From: JBBBNV01 sp037137075
Lineage (GTDB): Bacteria > Bacillota > Bacilli > Paenibacillales > NBRC-103111
Direction: 5' to 3'
NCBI RefSeq assembly: GCF_037137075.1
Contig: NZ_JBBBNV010000046.1
Coordinates: 1 to 19,114 of the forward strand
Length of the DNA: 19,114 nt
Made by a program: the position numbers and the translations under genes. Position 1 is the stretch's first letter. Every line of letters begins with the position of its first letter. Below the pieces are notes generated by a model that saw only the letters and a list, made by a program, of their open reading frames with translations, did no database searches and was not told where the DNA came from. Positions 7,117 through 14,142 of this stretch are shown piece by piece.

Positions 7117-7138
7117 GAACAGGGTAAAAGTATTACGA
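7117..7138 (-). promoter_or_regulatory. Repeated upstream element, copy 2
   Basis: Identical over 22 bases to 1490-1511, with weaker similarity on both flanks and a few nt less between the flanking AGCTTTTAGG and the core. It precedes the tandem Y RNA-like genes as the first copy precedes the YrlA-type RNA, suggesting common control. Confidence 0.5.
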
Positions 7139-7147
7139 CCTAAAAGC

Positions 7148-7267
7148 TTACGCCGCTATCCTAGAACCAGCTGCTGCACCTGCAAGGACACCACCTCCAA
7201 AATGAGCTGCCGAAATGATTCCAAAACAGCACGGATAAAACGAAAACGTATGTTCCTGTTTTAGCAT
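7148..7267 (-). CDS. Possible 39-residue hydrophobic peptide upstream of Y RNAs
   Basis: A short frame begins MLKQEHTFSFYPCCFG and ends with the glycine/alanine-rich stretch GGGVLAGAAAGSRIAA, which resembles a small membrane segment. No good ribosome site precedes the ATG, and its stop lies about 10 nt before the repeated element. It may be a decayed gene end. I do not recognise it. Confidence 0.18.
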   Translation of the reverse strand: MLKQEHTFSFYPCCFGIISAAHFGGGVLAGAAAGSRIAA

Positions 7268-7611
7268 CCAATCCAAAAATGGTCCCCTATTCCCAGCTGA
7301 AGGTCATATTTGGGGGCAAATCCATTCTGCTTCTAGTCCCTACGCTCGCTGGCAGGGGAAGCAGCTGCCGGAAATTCGAAACTAGGCGCGGCGGAAAGTC
7401 ACCCTTGTTTAAGATAAAATCAGTGCAAATCACCTATATTCCCGGCATATGCCCCCATGCTATCATGGGGTTGCACTCTGGAAATAATCCTTTTAAAAGG
7501 GGATATATGTATTTTCATTTCCAGAAATCTCGCACCCAAAGGGGAGGAGCAACGAGCAGCAGCAGCCTGCCGAATCACATGTTTGAAAACAAACGAATAG
7601 AGAGGAATGAA
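7268..7611 (+). promoter_or_regulatory. Long 5' region of the secreted-protein gene with hairpins
   Basis: No gene is supported here. A perfect hairpin CCCCATG-CTAT-CATGGGG lies at 7453-7470. A second, nested inverted repeat is CTGGAAAT/ATTTCCAG (7478-7485 with 7517-7524), enclosing ATCC/GGGGAT. A weak promoter can be read as TTGCAC (7471-7476), 17 nt, TAAAAG (7494-7499). If right, the second repeat is an operator over the start site or a leader hairpin. Confidence 0.33.
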
Positions 7612-8025
7612 ATGATGAACAAAACTCGACGTTTACTCACGATTCTCCTGATCGCCGTATCTCTGTTTACTGCTGCAATGCCTGCTTTGGCCGTGGAGGA
7701 CCACTGGATATCCGTATCCGGCGGTAGTGAACACACCATCGGGCCTTACTACGGCTCATCCGTTTCCTATTATGTAGGGAACCAAGGGTATACCAACGTT
7801 TATTGGGAGCTTCAAGACAGCAGCGGTATCGTCCTCGATTCGGGCTGGCTGTCCCCTTATGTTGCTTATGACGACAAGTATACGTACTCCAATACACTGA
7901 ATGTATCGGATTTGACGGATTACTACCCTTGGGGCCCTTCTGAAGTGGGCTTCAAGCTTATGCTGAGCTGCGCCTATTCCGTTGGTTCTTCCTGCGCGGC
8001 AGAAGGAAATATCGTAGTGAACTAA
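7612..8025 (+). CDS. Small secreted protein, unknown function
   Basis: A 137-residue protein with a clear Sec signal peptide: KTRR, a hydrophobic core LLTILLIAVSLFTAA, and the AxA cleavage site ALA before VEDHW. The mature part is about 110 residues, rich in Tyr, Ser and Gly, probably beta-sheet, with two Cys near the C-terminus (SCAYSVGSSC) that could form a disulfide. The frame is open further upstream, but AGAGG at 7601-7605 and the signal peptide fix the start at the ATG at 7612 (or the next codon, also ATG). No family recognised; secreted on a Bacillota cell, so extracellular or wall-associated. It faces the Y RNA genes divergently. Confidence 0.8.
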   Translation: MMNKTRRLLTILLIAVSLFTAAMPALAVEDHWISVSGGSEHTIGPYYGSSVSYYVGNQGYTNVYWELQDSSGIVLDSGWLSPYVAYDDKYTYSNTLNVSDLTDYYPWGPSEVGFKLMLSCAYSVGSSCAAEGNIVVN

Positions 8026-8052
8026 TAACGGAATTTATCGAGCAGATCGTGT

Positions 8053-8102
8053 AAAAAAGACGCTTCCTTTGCCCACATATCCCGTGGTTTGGAGGCGTCT
8101 TT
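8053..8102. terminator. Bidirectional Rho-independent terminator
   Basis: A 12-bp stem AAAGACGCTTCC/GGAGGCGTCTTT (one G-U) with a 23-nt loop separates the converging secreted-protein gene and the purN-like gene. The T tract is six long on the minus strand and three on the plus strand, so it is the stronger terminator for the purN side. Confidence 0.78.
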
Positions 8103-8173
8103 GCTGTAATTTCAGGCGGATAGGCCGAGCGCGTAGGAAATTCCGTGTATTTTGCTCTACCCGGACCGGATGA

Positions 8174-8770
8174 TTAGCCCATGCGGCCTTCGCTTATCGC
8201 GATTAACGTTTCAACCAGAAATTCATGCTCCCGCTTGAGCACCCGCTCCCCCAAAGCGTCAGCCGTATCCCCCGGATACACAGGCACCTCGCATTGGGCC
8301 AAAATTTCCCCGGTATCATATTCTCCGCTAACCCGGTGAATCGTTACCCCTGTCACCGTTTCCCCTGCGGCAACAACGGCTTCATGCACCTTGCCGCCAT
8401 ACATGCCGGCGCCGCCAAACTTCGGCAGCAGGGACGGATGAATATTCATGATGCTGCCTTCATAGCCGCTCATGGTTTGTTCCCCCAGCCGCTTCATGTA
8501 GCCGGCAAGCAGCACAAGATCCACGTCATGTCGCCGCAGTGTGCTGTAAATTTGTTCATCCAGCAGGACAGGATCGGGAAAACGGGCAGCGCTCAGATGA
8601 TAGCCCGGTATCCCTTCCCTCCTAGCTCTCTGCAGTGCCATCGAGCCGGAGTTGTTGCTGATCACTACACGGGGCGAGGCGTTCAGTGTCCCTTGTTTAC
8701 AGGCATCAACAACAGCCTGCATATTGCTTCCGCCATGTGAGACCAGGAAGCCCATGTTCATACTGCGCAT
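8174..8770 (-). CDS. purN: Phosphoribosylglycinamide formyltransferase (PurN-like)
   Basis: A 198-residue formyltransferase-fold protein. PurN transfers formyl from 10-formyl-THF to GAR in purine synthesis. Visible motifs are the phosphate-binding HGGSNMQAV near the N-terminus, VLISNN-like VVISNNSGSMAL, LVLLAGYMKRL, and the catalytic NIHPSLLPKF (Asn and His). GGAGMYGGKVHEAV and EYDTGEILAQ (catalytic Asp) follow. The GMYG variant of the substrate loop is seen in one branch of PurN enzymes. The ATG at 8768-8770 is preferred with AAAGGGAG 11 nt upstream; the in-frame GTG at 8780 abuts that site. It sits alone with CYTH and Nudix genes rather than in a pur operon, so a different formyl acceptor is possible. 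Confidence 0.82.
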   Translation of the reverse strand: MRSMNMGFLVSHGGSNMQAVVDACKQGTLNASPRVVISNNSGSMALQRARREGIPGYHLSAARFPDPVLLDEQIYSTLRRHDVDLVLLAGYMKRLGEQTMSGYEGSIMNIHPSLLPKFGGAGMYGGKVHEAVVAAGETVTGVTIHRVSGEYDTGEILAQCEVPVYPGDTADALGERVLKREHEFLVETLIAISEGRMG

Positions 8771-8797
8771 GTGGAGCAGCACTCCCTTTCTATCCAG

Positions 8798-9297
8798 CTA
8801 GCGGCTCTGCTGCAGGTCCTTCCACACTTTCTTGTTGCTGTACTGCTTCTCCATGCTGATGTCCTTCCCGAACCATTCCGGTGCCGCAAAGGCCACCGCT
8901 TCCTCCTCTGAGGCGAATTCTACCTCCAGCACAGTCAATTCAAGCTGGTCATAGCAATCTATCTCTACAACCGTATCGCCCCATGCGGCTGTTATGCGCT
9001 TTTTGGTCAGCGGAATCGCACCCAAAGCCTGTATGACCTGGCTGTACAGCCCTTCCGAAATTATATATTCAATTTCTTCACGCGCCAGACCGTGGCCCTT
9101 CTTAAAGGTATGCGTAAACGTAAGCCCGCCGGAATGCATATCTTCTATTTTACGTACCCGAAGCTCTTGATCCCCCTCAATTGCAAGATAAGTCTGGGCG
9201 ATATACTGCTCCGATTGAATAACCAGCTTCCCCTCCCGGATCAAAGCCTCCGGATATTGAGGGAGCAAAAACTTGCGTTCGATTTCTATAATGCCAT
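8798..9297 (-). CDS. CYTH-domain phosphatase, reading frame broken near the start
   Basis: CYTH enzymes hydrolyse inorganic triphosphate or thiamine triphosphate in an eight-strand tunnel lined by acidic and basic residues. The main frame includes LRVRKIED, FTHTFKKG, EIEYIIS, KKRITAAW, VVEIDCYD and LEVEF, all typical. The signature ExExK lies in EIERKF at the very N-terminus, upstream of any usable in-frame start. The ATG at 9295-9297, with GGAGG 11 nt upstream, reads M-A-L then stop. Skipping two bases (9287-9288) gives MALEIERKFLLP, the expected CYTH start. So there is a 2-nt insertion, a sequencing error, or initiation at a non-standard ATT or ATA. The C-terminus is normal. Confidence 0.78.
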
Positions 9298-9374
9298 CGT
9301 ATCGTTTTCCTCCATATCGTTTAAGTTTGAAGCTGCCGGTCGCCGGCCAAGCTCCCCGTTCTCTCTATTGCATT

Positions 9375-9770
9375 CTAGCATGTTCCCTCGGCTTGAAGCA
9401 GCTTTTCTACAAAAGGAATGTCGGCCGGGGCGAGGTTATACTGTAAAAGATCGCGCGCCTGAACCCAGACAGAAGCATCATGATCCTTCAACATCAGATT
9501 GCCGTGCATATACACCGCCTTGTATGCAAAAAGCCGGATATGTACGCTGTCATACCGATGATCATTTACGCCTAGATACGTATAGGGACGAATCGCGATA
9601 TTCATTTCCTCCATGAGCTCCCGGATTAAGCACGCTTCATGAGATTCGCCGGGCTCGATTTTGCCGCCAGGAAATTCCCACAGCCCCTCCTGCGCTTTGC
9701 CGGGTTTACGCCGTGCGATCAGAATGGCCCCATCGATGTTCTCGATGACTGCCGCTGCAACCTCAATCAT
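9375..9770 (-). CDS. Nudix hydrolase, MutT/8-oxo-dGTP diphosphatase type
   Basis: A 131-residue Nudix protein, the usual MutT size. The Nudix box is GKIEPGESHEACLIRELMEE, with the conserved G, E, R, E, E, E; the box's late Gly is replaced (EEMNI). WEFPGG precedes it as in MutT-type (deoxy)nucleoside triphosphate pyrophosphohydrolases. The likely role is sanitising oxidised nucleotides, but substrates vary in this family. The ATG at 9768-9770 is chosen because GGAGG lies 8 nt upstream; the in-frame GTG five codons earlier overlaps that site. The gene leads the minus-strand run Nudix-CYTH-purN, with 77 nt to the CYTH start. Confidence 0.87.
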   Translation of the reverse strand: MIEVAAAVIENIDGAILIARRKPGKAQEGLWEFPGGKIEPGESHEACLIRELMEEMNIAIRPYTYLGVNDHRYDSVHIRLFAYKAVYMHGNLMLKDHDASVWVQARDLLQYNLAPADIPFVEKLLQAEGTC

Positions 9771-10062
9771 TAACAATTCCTCCACTATTCTTCTTTACTC
9801 TTCATCTTGTGTTCGGCCGTTACAAGCTTTCCCTTCTCTCTATGGACTAGTATACACTTTTCCGGGGAAGGGCGGATAATGCCCGCTCCTCTCATCCGAC
9901 CGGCATCGGAATGAGGCCGAACCGCCTGTCCGCTTCATGGCCGGATAAACGCTAGAGGTCAACGGATCGTCAGCAGAATGAAATTGGGGCCGGTCAGCCT
10001 CGTTCAGCAGCAATGCATCGTGCATAAAGTATCCACGCCGTATGAACCCCCTCTAAAATGCT
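9771..10062. other. Intergenic region, no gene supported
   Basis: A minus-strand frame of 61 codons exists at 9840-10025, but it lacks a ribosome binding site and resembles no family. TATACT at about 9850 on the minus strand could be a -10 box for the Nudix gene, without a convincing -35. Confidence 0.3.
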
Positions 10063-10097
10063 AACAGACGCCTCTCCCGGAACGGATGGCGTCTGTT
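10063..10097 (-). terminator. Hairpin terminator after the 163-residue gene
   Basis: A perfect 10-bp stem AACAGACGCC/GGCGTCTGTT with a 15-nt loop lies 17 nt after the stop at 10114. On the minus strand it is followed by TAGCATTTTAG, so the T tract is weak. Confidence 0.55.
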
Positions 10098-10113
10098 GCG
10101 GCACCGCTGCTGT

Positions 10114-10605
10114 CTATGAAAAGAAATCCACTTGGCACATGAAGCCAACCGGAAGGAGCTCCTCCAAATAGCCGGATATTAATGTCCGATCCTCTTCCCG
10201 AACGTGTGTGATGGAATGAAAGCCGAAAAAAATAATTCCCGTCGTTGAATCGTACTTCATAAAATGAAGCAGGCCGCACGGGAACAGCCGATTGACGGCA
10301 GCCATCATTCCTTCCTGATTCAGCTTTCTGTCCAAAGCCGCCTGAAGAATCGGTTCGGGCAGAGGCTTCGCCTGCGGCACCCGATCAGACCGGACCTTAT
10401 CATAGGGCTTGACTTGAAAGCAAACTTGCGGGAAATACCCGCCGGCAAAATGCTTCAGGCGGTGTGTATCCTGATCAGGCAGCTGAAGGCTGTCATTCCA
10501 AGCATAGATAACCGCGGTGTTTCTTCCCTCCGTACGAATCCTGACATACCGTAAATGCGGGAAATGCTGTTTGACAAGCTGCTCTGACCATAAACGGGTT
10601 TTCAT
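10114..10605 (-). CDS. Conserved-looking hypothetical protein, 163 aa
   Basis: I do not recognise the family. The protein is soluble, without signal peptide or membrane segment. It begins MKTRLWSEQLVKQHFPHLRY and ends in an aromatic segment. It has an alpha/beta composition and a frame with good coding character. AGAGGGGG lies upstream of the ATG and a hairpin terminator follows the stop. It is probably transcribed alone. Confidence 0.65.
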   Translation of the reverse strand: MKTRLWSEQLVKQHFPHLRYVRIRTEGRNTAVIYAWNDSLQLPDQDTHRLKHFAGGYFPQVCFQVKPYDKVRSDRVPQAKPLPEPILQAALDRKLNQEGMMAAVNRLFPCGLLHFMKYDSTTGIIFFGFHSITHVREEDRTLISGYLEELLPVGFMCQVDFFS

Positions 10606-10692
10606 TGCCCGGCCCCCTCTTACACTGGAAGCATTGATGCATACAACAGGTATGTTAGCGTTTTCAACATAGTGTATTGTATGATGCGGGGG

Positions 10693-11042
10693 ATGAAAAT
10701 AAACCGGCTAAATCCCTATTTTCCCGGTATAACTGAGCCTAATACGAGCAATTATGCGTACAAGTATCGCTTCTGGATCATGAACAATGGAAGAAATAAA
10801 ATTACGGACGAATATTATTATCGGATGTCGTTGATCGTCCGGGACAACTTGACCAGTATAGAGAAGAGCATCAGCCAGGAATGCTTTGAAATGAACCACT
10901 TCCGACGGAAGCTCATTTTGAATGCACCATCCAGAATTTTGCCGCCGAGGAACGCTCCATCCAAGGCATAAAGCTACTAAAGCTACGGCTGCGGCAAAGG
11001 CCCGGCTCCATGTGTGCTGTGGGCAAACGTGCAAATTCTTAG
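10693..11042 (+). pseudogene. Frameshifted hypothetical gene
   Basis: The first part reads MKINRLNPYFPGITEPNTSN and continues with coding character to ISQECFE at 10890. It then runs into low-quality sequence and stops at 10971. From 10893 the third frame continues with EPLPTEAHFECTIQNFAAEE and stops at 11042. Skipping 2 nt (or restoring 1 nt) near 10891 joins the two into about 115 residues. No family recognised. The start has GCGGGGG immediately upstream, too close for a good site, so the true start may be one of the in-frame codons from 10672. Confidence 0.45.
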
Positions 11043-11083
11043 TAGAGCTGCAGACAGGCACATAAATTAAAATCGATAAACGA

Positions 11084-11128
11084 ACCAAGCAGCCTCAATC
11101 CGCATAACCGGACCGGAGGCTGCCTGGT
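11084..11128. terminator. Hairpin, possible bidirectional terminator
   Basis: A 13-bp stem ACCAAGCAGCCTC/GAGGCTGCCTGGT with one mismatch separates the frameshifted plus-strand gene from the SLH fragment on the minus strand. T tracts are poor on both sides. Confidence 0.45.
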
Positions 11129-11149
11129 CTATCCTATCCTTCTATACGC

Positions 11150-11368
11150 CTAGAGGATTAAAGCTGAATAGTGGGAACATGAAGGCCCGATAATCAAGCT
11201 GGCCGCTTGAATATCGCCGAACGTCCAATGTATCTGGGGCACATCCGATCCTCTCGGCACCTGATTGCCCTGCGTAGAAAGTCCGCTCAGACGATTGACT
11301 ATGATAACCGCCTCTGCGCGGCTCAGCTCCCGTTCAGGAGCAAAGCAGCCGTATTCATAGCCACTAAA
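11150..11368 (-). pseudogene. S-layer homology (SLH) domain fragment
   Basis: The minus-strand frame gives GYEYGCFAPERELSRAEAVI, then IVNRLSGLS, then DVPQIHWTFGDIQAAS and HYS before a stop at 11150. This matches the end of one SLH module and the start of the next: G-Y-x-x-G-x-FxPxxxxSRAEA, DVP-x-HW, and the usual SLH ending. It is open only from a stop at 11369 and has no start, so it is the 3' stub of a lost S-layer or wall-anchored protein. Confidence 0.72.
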
Positions 11369-11443
11369 CTAGCCCTGCCTAAGCGACAGCAATACGAAGT
11401 CTGTCGCTGTGAATCAACCGCGAATGTTACACGCCGCTGTGTT

Positions 11444-11728
11444 TCACTCTCCTCCTTCTGTGCTTCCTGTTTCTTTGAACGTGTATCGATCGCTAAAACT
11501 CTTTTTCTCCAACATACCATTTAGGCCCTTTGTGCTCTTAATGGAATACCGGTCTCCTTTTGAAAATAATCCCGAAATATCTTCAAGCTCGAAATTCTCT
11601 CCAAAAAATTTCCGGGTCTTCAGCTTTCCGGTAAAGGTTTCATGCAGTTCGCCTAAATCATCATCAAAGAAGCCGGACTCGCGATAAAGATGTACTTTTG
11701 CACCGACCGTTTTAAAATAAAATTCCAT
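11444..11728 (-). CDS. Hypothetical protein, 94 aa
   Basis: A small soluble protein starting MEFYFKTVGAKVHLYRESGF, rich in Lys, Phe and acidic residues, with no signal peptide or membrane segment. No family recognised. An in-frame GTG lies three codons upstream. Only a weak AGG or GGGCGGTGA precedes the start. It lies 61 nt downstream of the NERD helicase on the same strand and could be co-transcribed. Confidence 0.5.
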   Translation of the reverse strand: MEFYFKTVGAKVHLYRESGFFDDDLGELHETFTGKLKTRKFFGENFELEDISGLFSKGDRYSIKSTKGLNGMLEKKSFSDRYTFKETGSTEGGE

Positions 11729-11789
11729 CCTATTCACCGCCCATGTAGTTTAAACCTGATTTCGGAAAAGGCACGCAAGTTCGTTCGCC

Positions 11790-13697
11790 CTAACCAGGCT
11801 GTTTATGAGATGGAGGCTGCTCGCTCCTTTTGCTCGAAACCTCGTCCAGATACTGAGTAAATTTAGATGCTCCGCTGTAGGTCAAAAACAACCACTCCAA
11901 GGCCCGTGTCATTCCAATATAAAATAGAGAGACTTCTCTTTCCTCTACTTCTTCTAACCGAAAGGGCATATTTTCAATATTGACAATAAAAACGGCGCGG
12001 AAATCAAGCCCTTTAGCACTATCGATCGTCGATATTTTGACAGCCGGCGCATCACGGACAAAGCTCCGCTTCGCCTGCCCGCTTTCGGTAATCCATGTGA
12101 AGGGGACTTCATGCCCGTTCAGACTGGATTTTATTTCATCTATATATGAAAGACGGTGATTATTTTTCACACGATATAAAATACAAATTTCTTGATACGG
12201 TATGTTTTTCTGTTGATTCAAATAAATAATCGATTTAGAGACAAAGTTCATCTCCTCCTGAAAATCCCGAAACCCTTTAATCAACGGCTCTGGACCTTTT
12301 CGTTTTGTAGATTGCGGAGGAATTATTTCCATCCCATCGACTGAAGCGCGTTGGACCTTGTTCTTCAATTGAGAGTGCTCTTGGTAGAAGTCCCAAGCAA
12401 ATTGGGCAATTTGTGCTGTATTTCTGTAATTAATCGATAAAATCTTGGATCGTCCCCGAAAATCGAGTCCAATGTCTTGTGCCAGACTTGTCTTTCTTTT
12501 GAAAATCGATTGCGCTCGATCTTCAACCAAAAGGAAGGACTGTGTAGCCGGGTTTAAGCAATGACTTAACAGCTTCAGCCAATCCGGCTCAAAATCCTGG
12601 CCCTCATCAATCATTATTGCATCATACGATGGAACAATGGCTTCGTTCCTTGCCAATTTATCCAGTAAACCGGGGATTTCGCTATCCTTCATCTGTAATT
12701 TATTTCTAAGCCAATCGTGAAAGTTGTACACTTCTATGTTAGACTTATCGAGCGTCGCCTCCGATGGAGAAAGAATAAGCTCCATAAGGTCATCCGGCTC
12801 TTCCATTTTTCGCTCAATCATCTGCTTCAAGCTTCGGGATAACGGAATACCATAGCAGAGTACTAGTATTTTCCAATCCGGATGATTCTTGGCAAGCATT
12901 TTAACACGGCTAGCCAGAACAAGCGTTTTGCCGCTGCCGGCAACCCCGCGTATAAGCCGATGCTTATCTCCAATCTGCTTCGCCATATTTTCTTGATGCA
13001 GGTCCATCGTCTTGATATTGTGCAAGGAAAGCAGCAATTGCTCCTGATGCTGCACTGCCGGTCTATATTCCGCGCTAATCCGCACCTCGGGGAATAAATG
13101 AAATCGGATCGCCTGAATATCTTCATCGCTCAAGACGGTCTTCCCCGGATTCCATACAGTAAACATACCATGAATCTTTTCTTTCAAAATATCTGCTGAG
13201 AAGCCTTCCTCGTCAGGATCAATTTCATCTCTGCACAGGACAAAATGAGGCTCAATGACTTGAAACAAATCAAGCTTAACAAACTCCTCTTGCTTGATCC
13301 GGGTAAAAACAGTTCCGAAGCCATAAGGAAACTTTAAATGGGAGCCCGACTCCCGGACCAGGCTTTTATCTTTCTTTAAGTGATTTTCGATCAGGCGCGC
13401 ATTATCCCGCGCTTGCTTAAAAGGGCTTTTTGTCCGAATCAGCTCACCCGCTGTATTCCGCAGCGTCCATTCATCATGATTCACTTGGAATAACGTATGC
13501 CTCGTATAGTCCTTGACTTCAAGAATCACTAGACCCAGGTCAGGACCGATAATGACAAAATCGGGCCTTCTTCCCCGAATTTCCGGCTCATAATAGACAA
13601 TATAGTCGCTCGGCAAATAATTTTTTAAGCTTTCGAACAGAACACGTTCCCCGGCAGTTGCATTCCTTGGAATTGTCTCTGGCACCATGTAAGCCAT
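11790..13697 (-). CDS. NERD nuclease-SF1 helicase fusion protein
   Basis: A 635-residue protein. Residues about 12-110 are a NERD (nuclease-related) domain of the PD-(D/E)xK type, with RPDFVIIG (D46) and ILEVK (E60, K62). From about 240 comes a UvrD/Rep-like SF1 helicase: Walker A GVAGSGKT (251-258), Walker B IDEGQD (363-368), motif III-like LLVEDRAQSIFKR, and SINYRN (421-426). STIDSAKGLDF (556-566) and YIGMTRAL (593-600) follow. The ATG has GGGGAG upstream and a TATAAT -10 box lies 36 nt upstream. Proteins of this build are often orphans and some nuclease-helicase fusions act in phage defence; a DNA-repair role is the alternative. All catalytic motifs appear intact. Confidence 0.9.
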   Translation of the reverse strand: MAYMVPETIPRNATAGERVLFESLKNYLPSDYIVYYEPEIRGRRPDFVIIGPDLGLVILEVKDYTRHTLFQVNHDEWTLRNTAGELIRTKSPFKQARDNARLIENHLKKDKSLVRESGSHLKFPYGFGTVFTRIKQEEFVKLDLFQVIEPHFVLCRDEIDPDEEGFSADILKEKIHGMFTVWNPGKTVLSDEDIQAIRFHLFPEVRISAEYRPAVQHQEQLLLSLHNIKTMDLHQENMAKQIGDKHRLIRGVAGSGKTLVLASRVKMLAKNHPDWKILVLCYGIPLSRSLKQMIERKMEEPDDLMELILSPSEATLDKSNIEVYNFHDWLRNKLQMKDSEIPGLLDKLARNEAIVPSYDAIMIDEGQDFEPDWLKLLSHCLNPATQSFLLVEDRAQSIFKRKTSLAQDIGLDFRGRSKILSINYRNTAQIAQFAWDFYQEHSQLKNKVQRASVDGMEIIPPQSTKRKGPEPLIKGFRDFQEEMNFVSKSIIYLNQQKNIPYQEICILYRVKNNHRLSYIDEIKSSLNGHEVPFTWITESGQAKRSFVRDAPAVKISTIDSAKGLDFRAVFIVNIENMPFRLEEVEEREVSLFYIGMTRALEWLFLTYSGASKFTQYLDEVSSKRSEQPPSHKQPG

Positions 13698-13733
13698 AAT
13701 TTGTCTCCCCTAGCGCGAAATATCCACTTCCTT

Positions 13734-13739
13734 ATTATA
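13734..13739 (-). promoter_or_regulatory. -10 box of the NERD-helicase promoter
   Basis: Perfect TATAAT on the minus strand, 36 nt upstream of the ATG and preceded by TAC. No good -35 sits at 17 nt (ATTCAT), so the promoter may need help. Confidence 0.45.
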
Positions 13740-13861
13740 GTATGAAAGGTAATACGATGAATACAAATATCGACAATTTCATCCAATTAAGGAGAAGTAA
13801 CTAAACAGCCACTGCTGCTCTGTCTGTCACTCCCTGGCCTCATACTCTCTCTCCACTCCAC

Positions 13862-13881
13862 GAAATGAAATGAAATGAAAT
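13862..13881 (+). repeat. Pentanucleotide repeat (GAAAT)x4
   Basis: Four perfect tandem GAAAT units in the intergenic region between the NERD helicase and the XRE regulator. It lies about 125 nt upstream of the helicase -10 and could vary in number by slippage. Confidence 0.85.
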
Positions 13882-13955
13882 AAAGAATCCAAATTAGAAA
13901 AAGCCTTATTGAATCCTGCAAGCCCGCCAGCATTTGCTGTATACTGCGGTATTAC

Positions 13956-13980
13956 AAAAAACGCCGACAATAAGGCGGCG
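13956..13980 (-). terminator. Rho-independent terminator of a short divergent transcript
   Basis: On the minus strand CGCCG pairs with CGGCG (plus a G-U and an A-T outward) around a 9-nt loop, followed by six T. No annotated minus-strand gene ends here, so it implies a short transcript starting near 14083. Confidence 0.62.
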
Positions 13981-13991
13981 CTAAGTTCACA

Positions 13992-14036
13992 TTAAGACAG
14001 ATGAGATACGCAAGAAATGCAGACAAAGTCCTGCAT
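13992..14036 (-). CDS. Possible 14-codon peptide gene on the short transcript
   Basis: MQDFVCISCVSHLS, with GGAG 5 nt before its ATG, lies between the divergent promoter and the terminator. An alternative frame from the ATG at 14045-14047 gives a hydrophobic 31-residue peptide (MEILCRTLSAFLAYLICLN...), but it would run through the terminator hairpin. The transcript could instead be a non-coding RNA of about 130 nt. Confidence 0.25.
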   Translation of the reverse strand: MQDFVCISCVSHLS

Positions 14037-14060
14037 AGAATCTCCATTTCTCAAGAATAA

Positions 14061-14113
14061 TTACGCAAAAGCATACCCATAATAAATCCATTATACGGTA
14101 CGCTTTTGCGTAA
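14061..14113. promoter_or_regulatory. 17-bp inverted-repeat operator
   Basis: Arms 14061-14077 and 14097-14113 are inverted copies matching at 16 of 17 positions (TTACGCAAAAGC.TACC). They flank the minus-strand -10 box and lie 29 nt before the XRE gene, so the likely ligand is that regulator, controlling itself and the divergent transcript. Confidence 0.65.
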
Positions 14114-14119
14114 AGTTAA
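14090..14119 (-). promoter_or_regulatory. Divergent promoter inside the operator
   Basis: On the minus strand TTAACT (14119-14114) and TATAAT (14095-14090) are separated by 18 nt. One operator arm fills the spacer and the other covers the region after the start site, a typical repressor arrangement. Confidence 0.5.
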
Positions 14120-14142
14120 TCGCGGGTAGACAGTGATGAACA

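Noticed and set aside
6980..7264. 94-codon plus-strand frame
   Set aside because: It is antisense to the first short Y RNA and its upstream element, has an atypical composition, and no ribosome site.
7279..7611. N-terminal extension of the secreted protein
   Set aside because: The extension is low-complexity and basic, covers the hairpins, and would bury a clear signal peptide that begins right after a ribosome site.
10708..11088. 126-codon minus-strand frame opposite the frameshifted gene
   Set aside because: No ribosome site and unconvincing composition; the plus-strand pieces look more like real protein.
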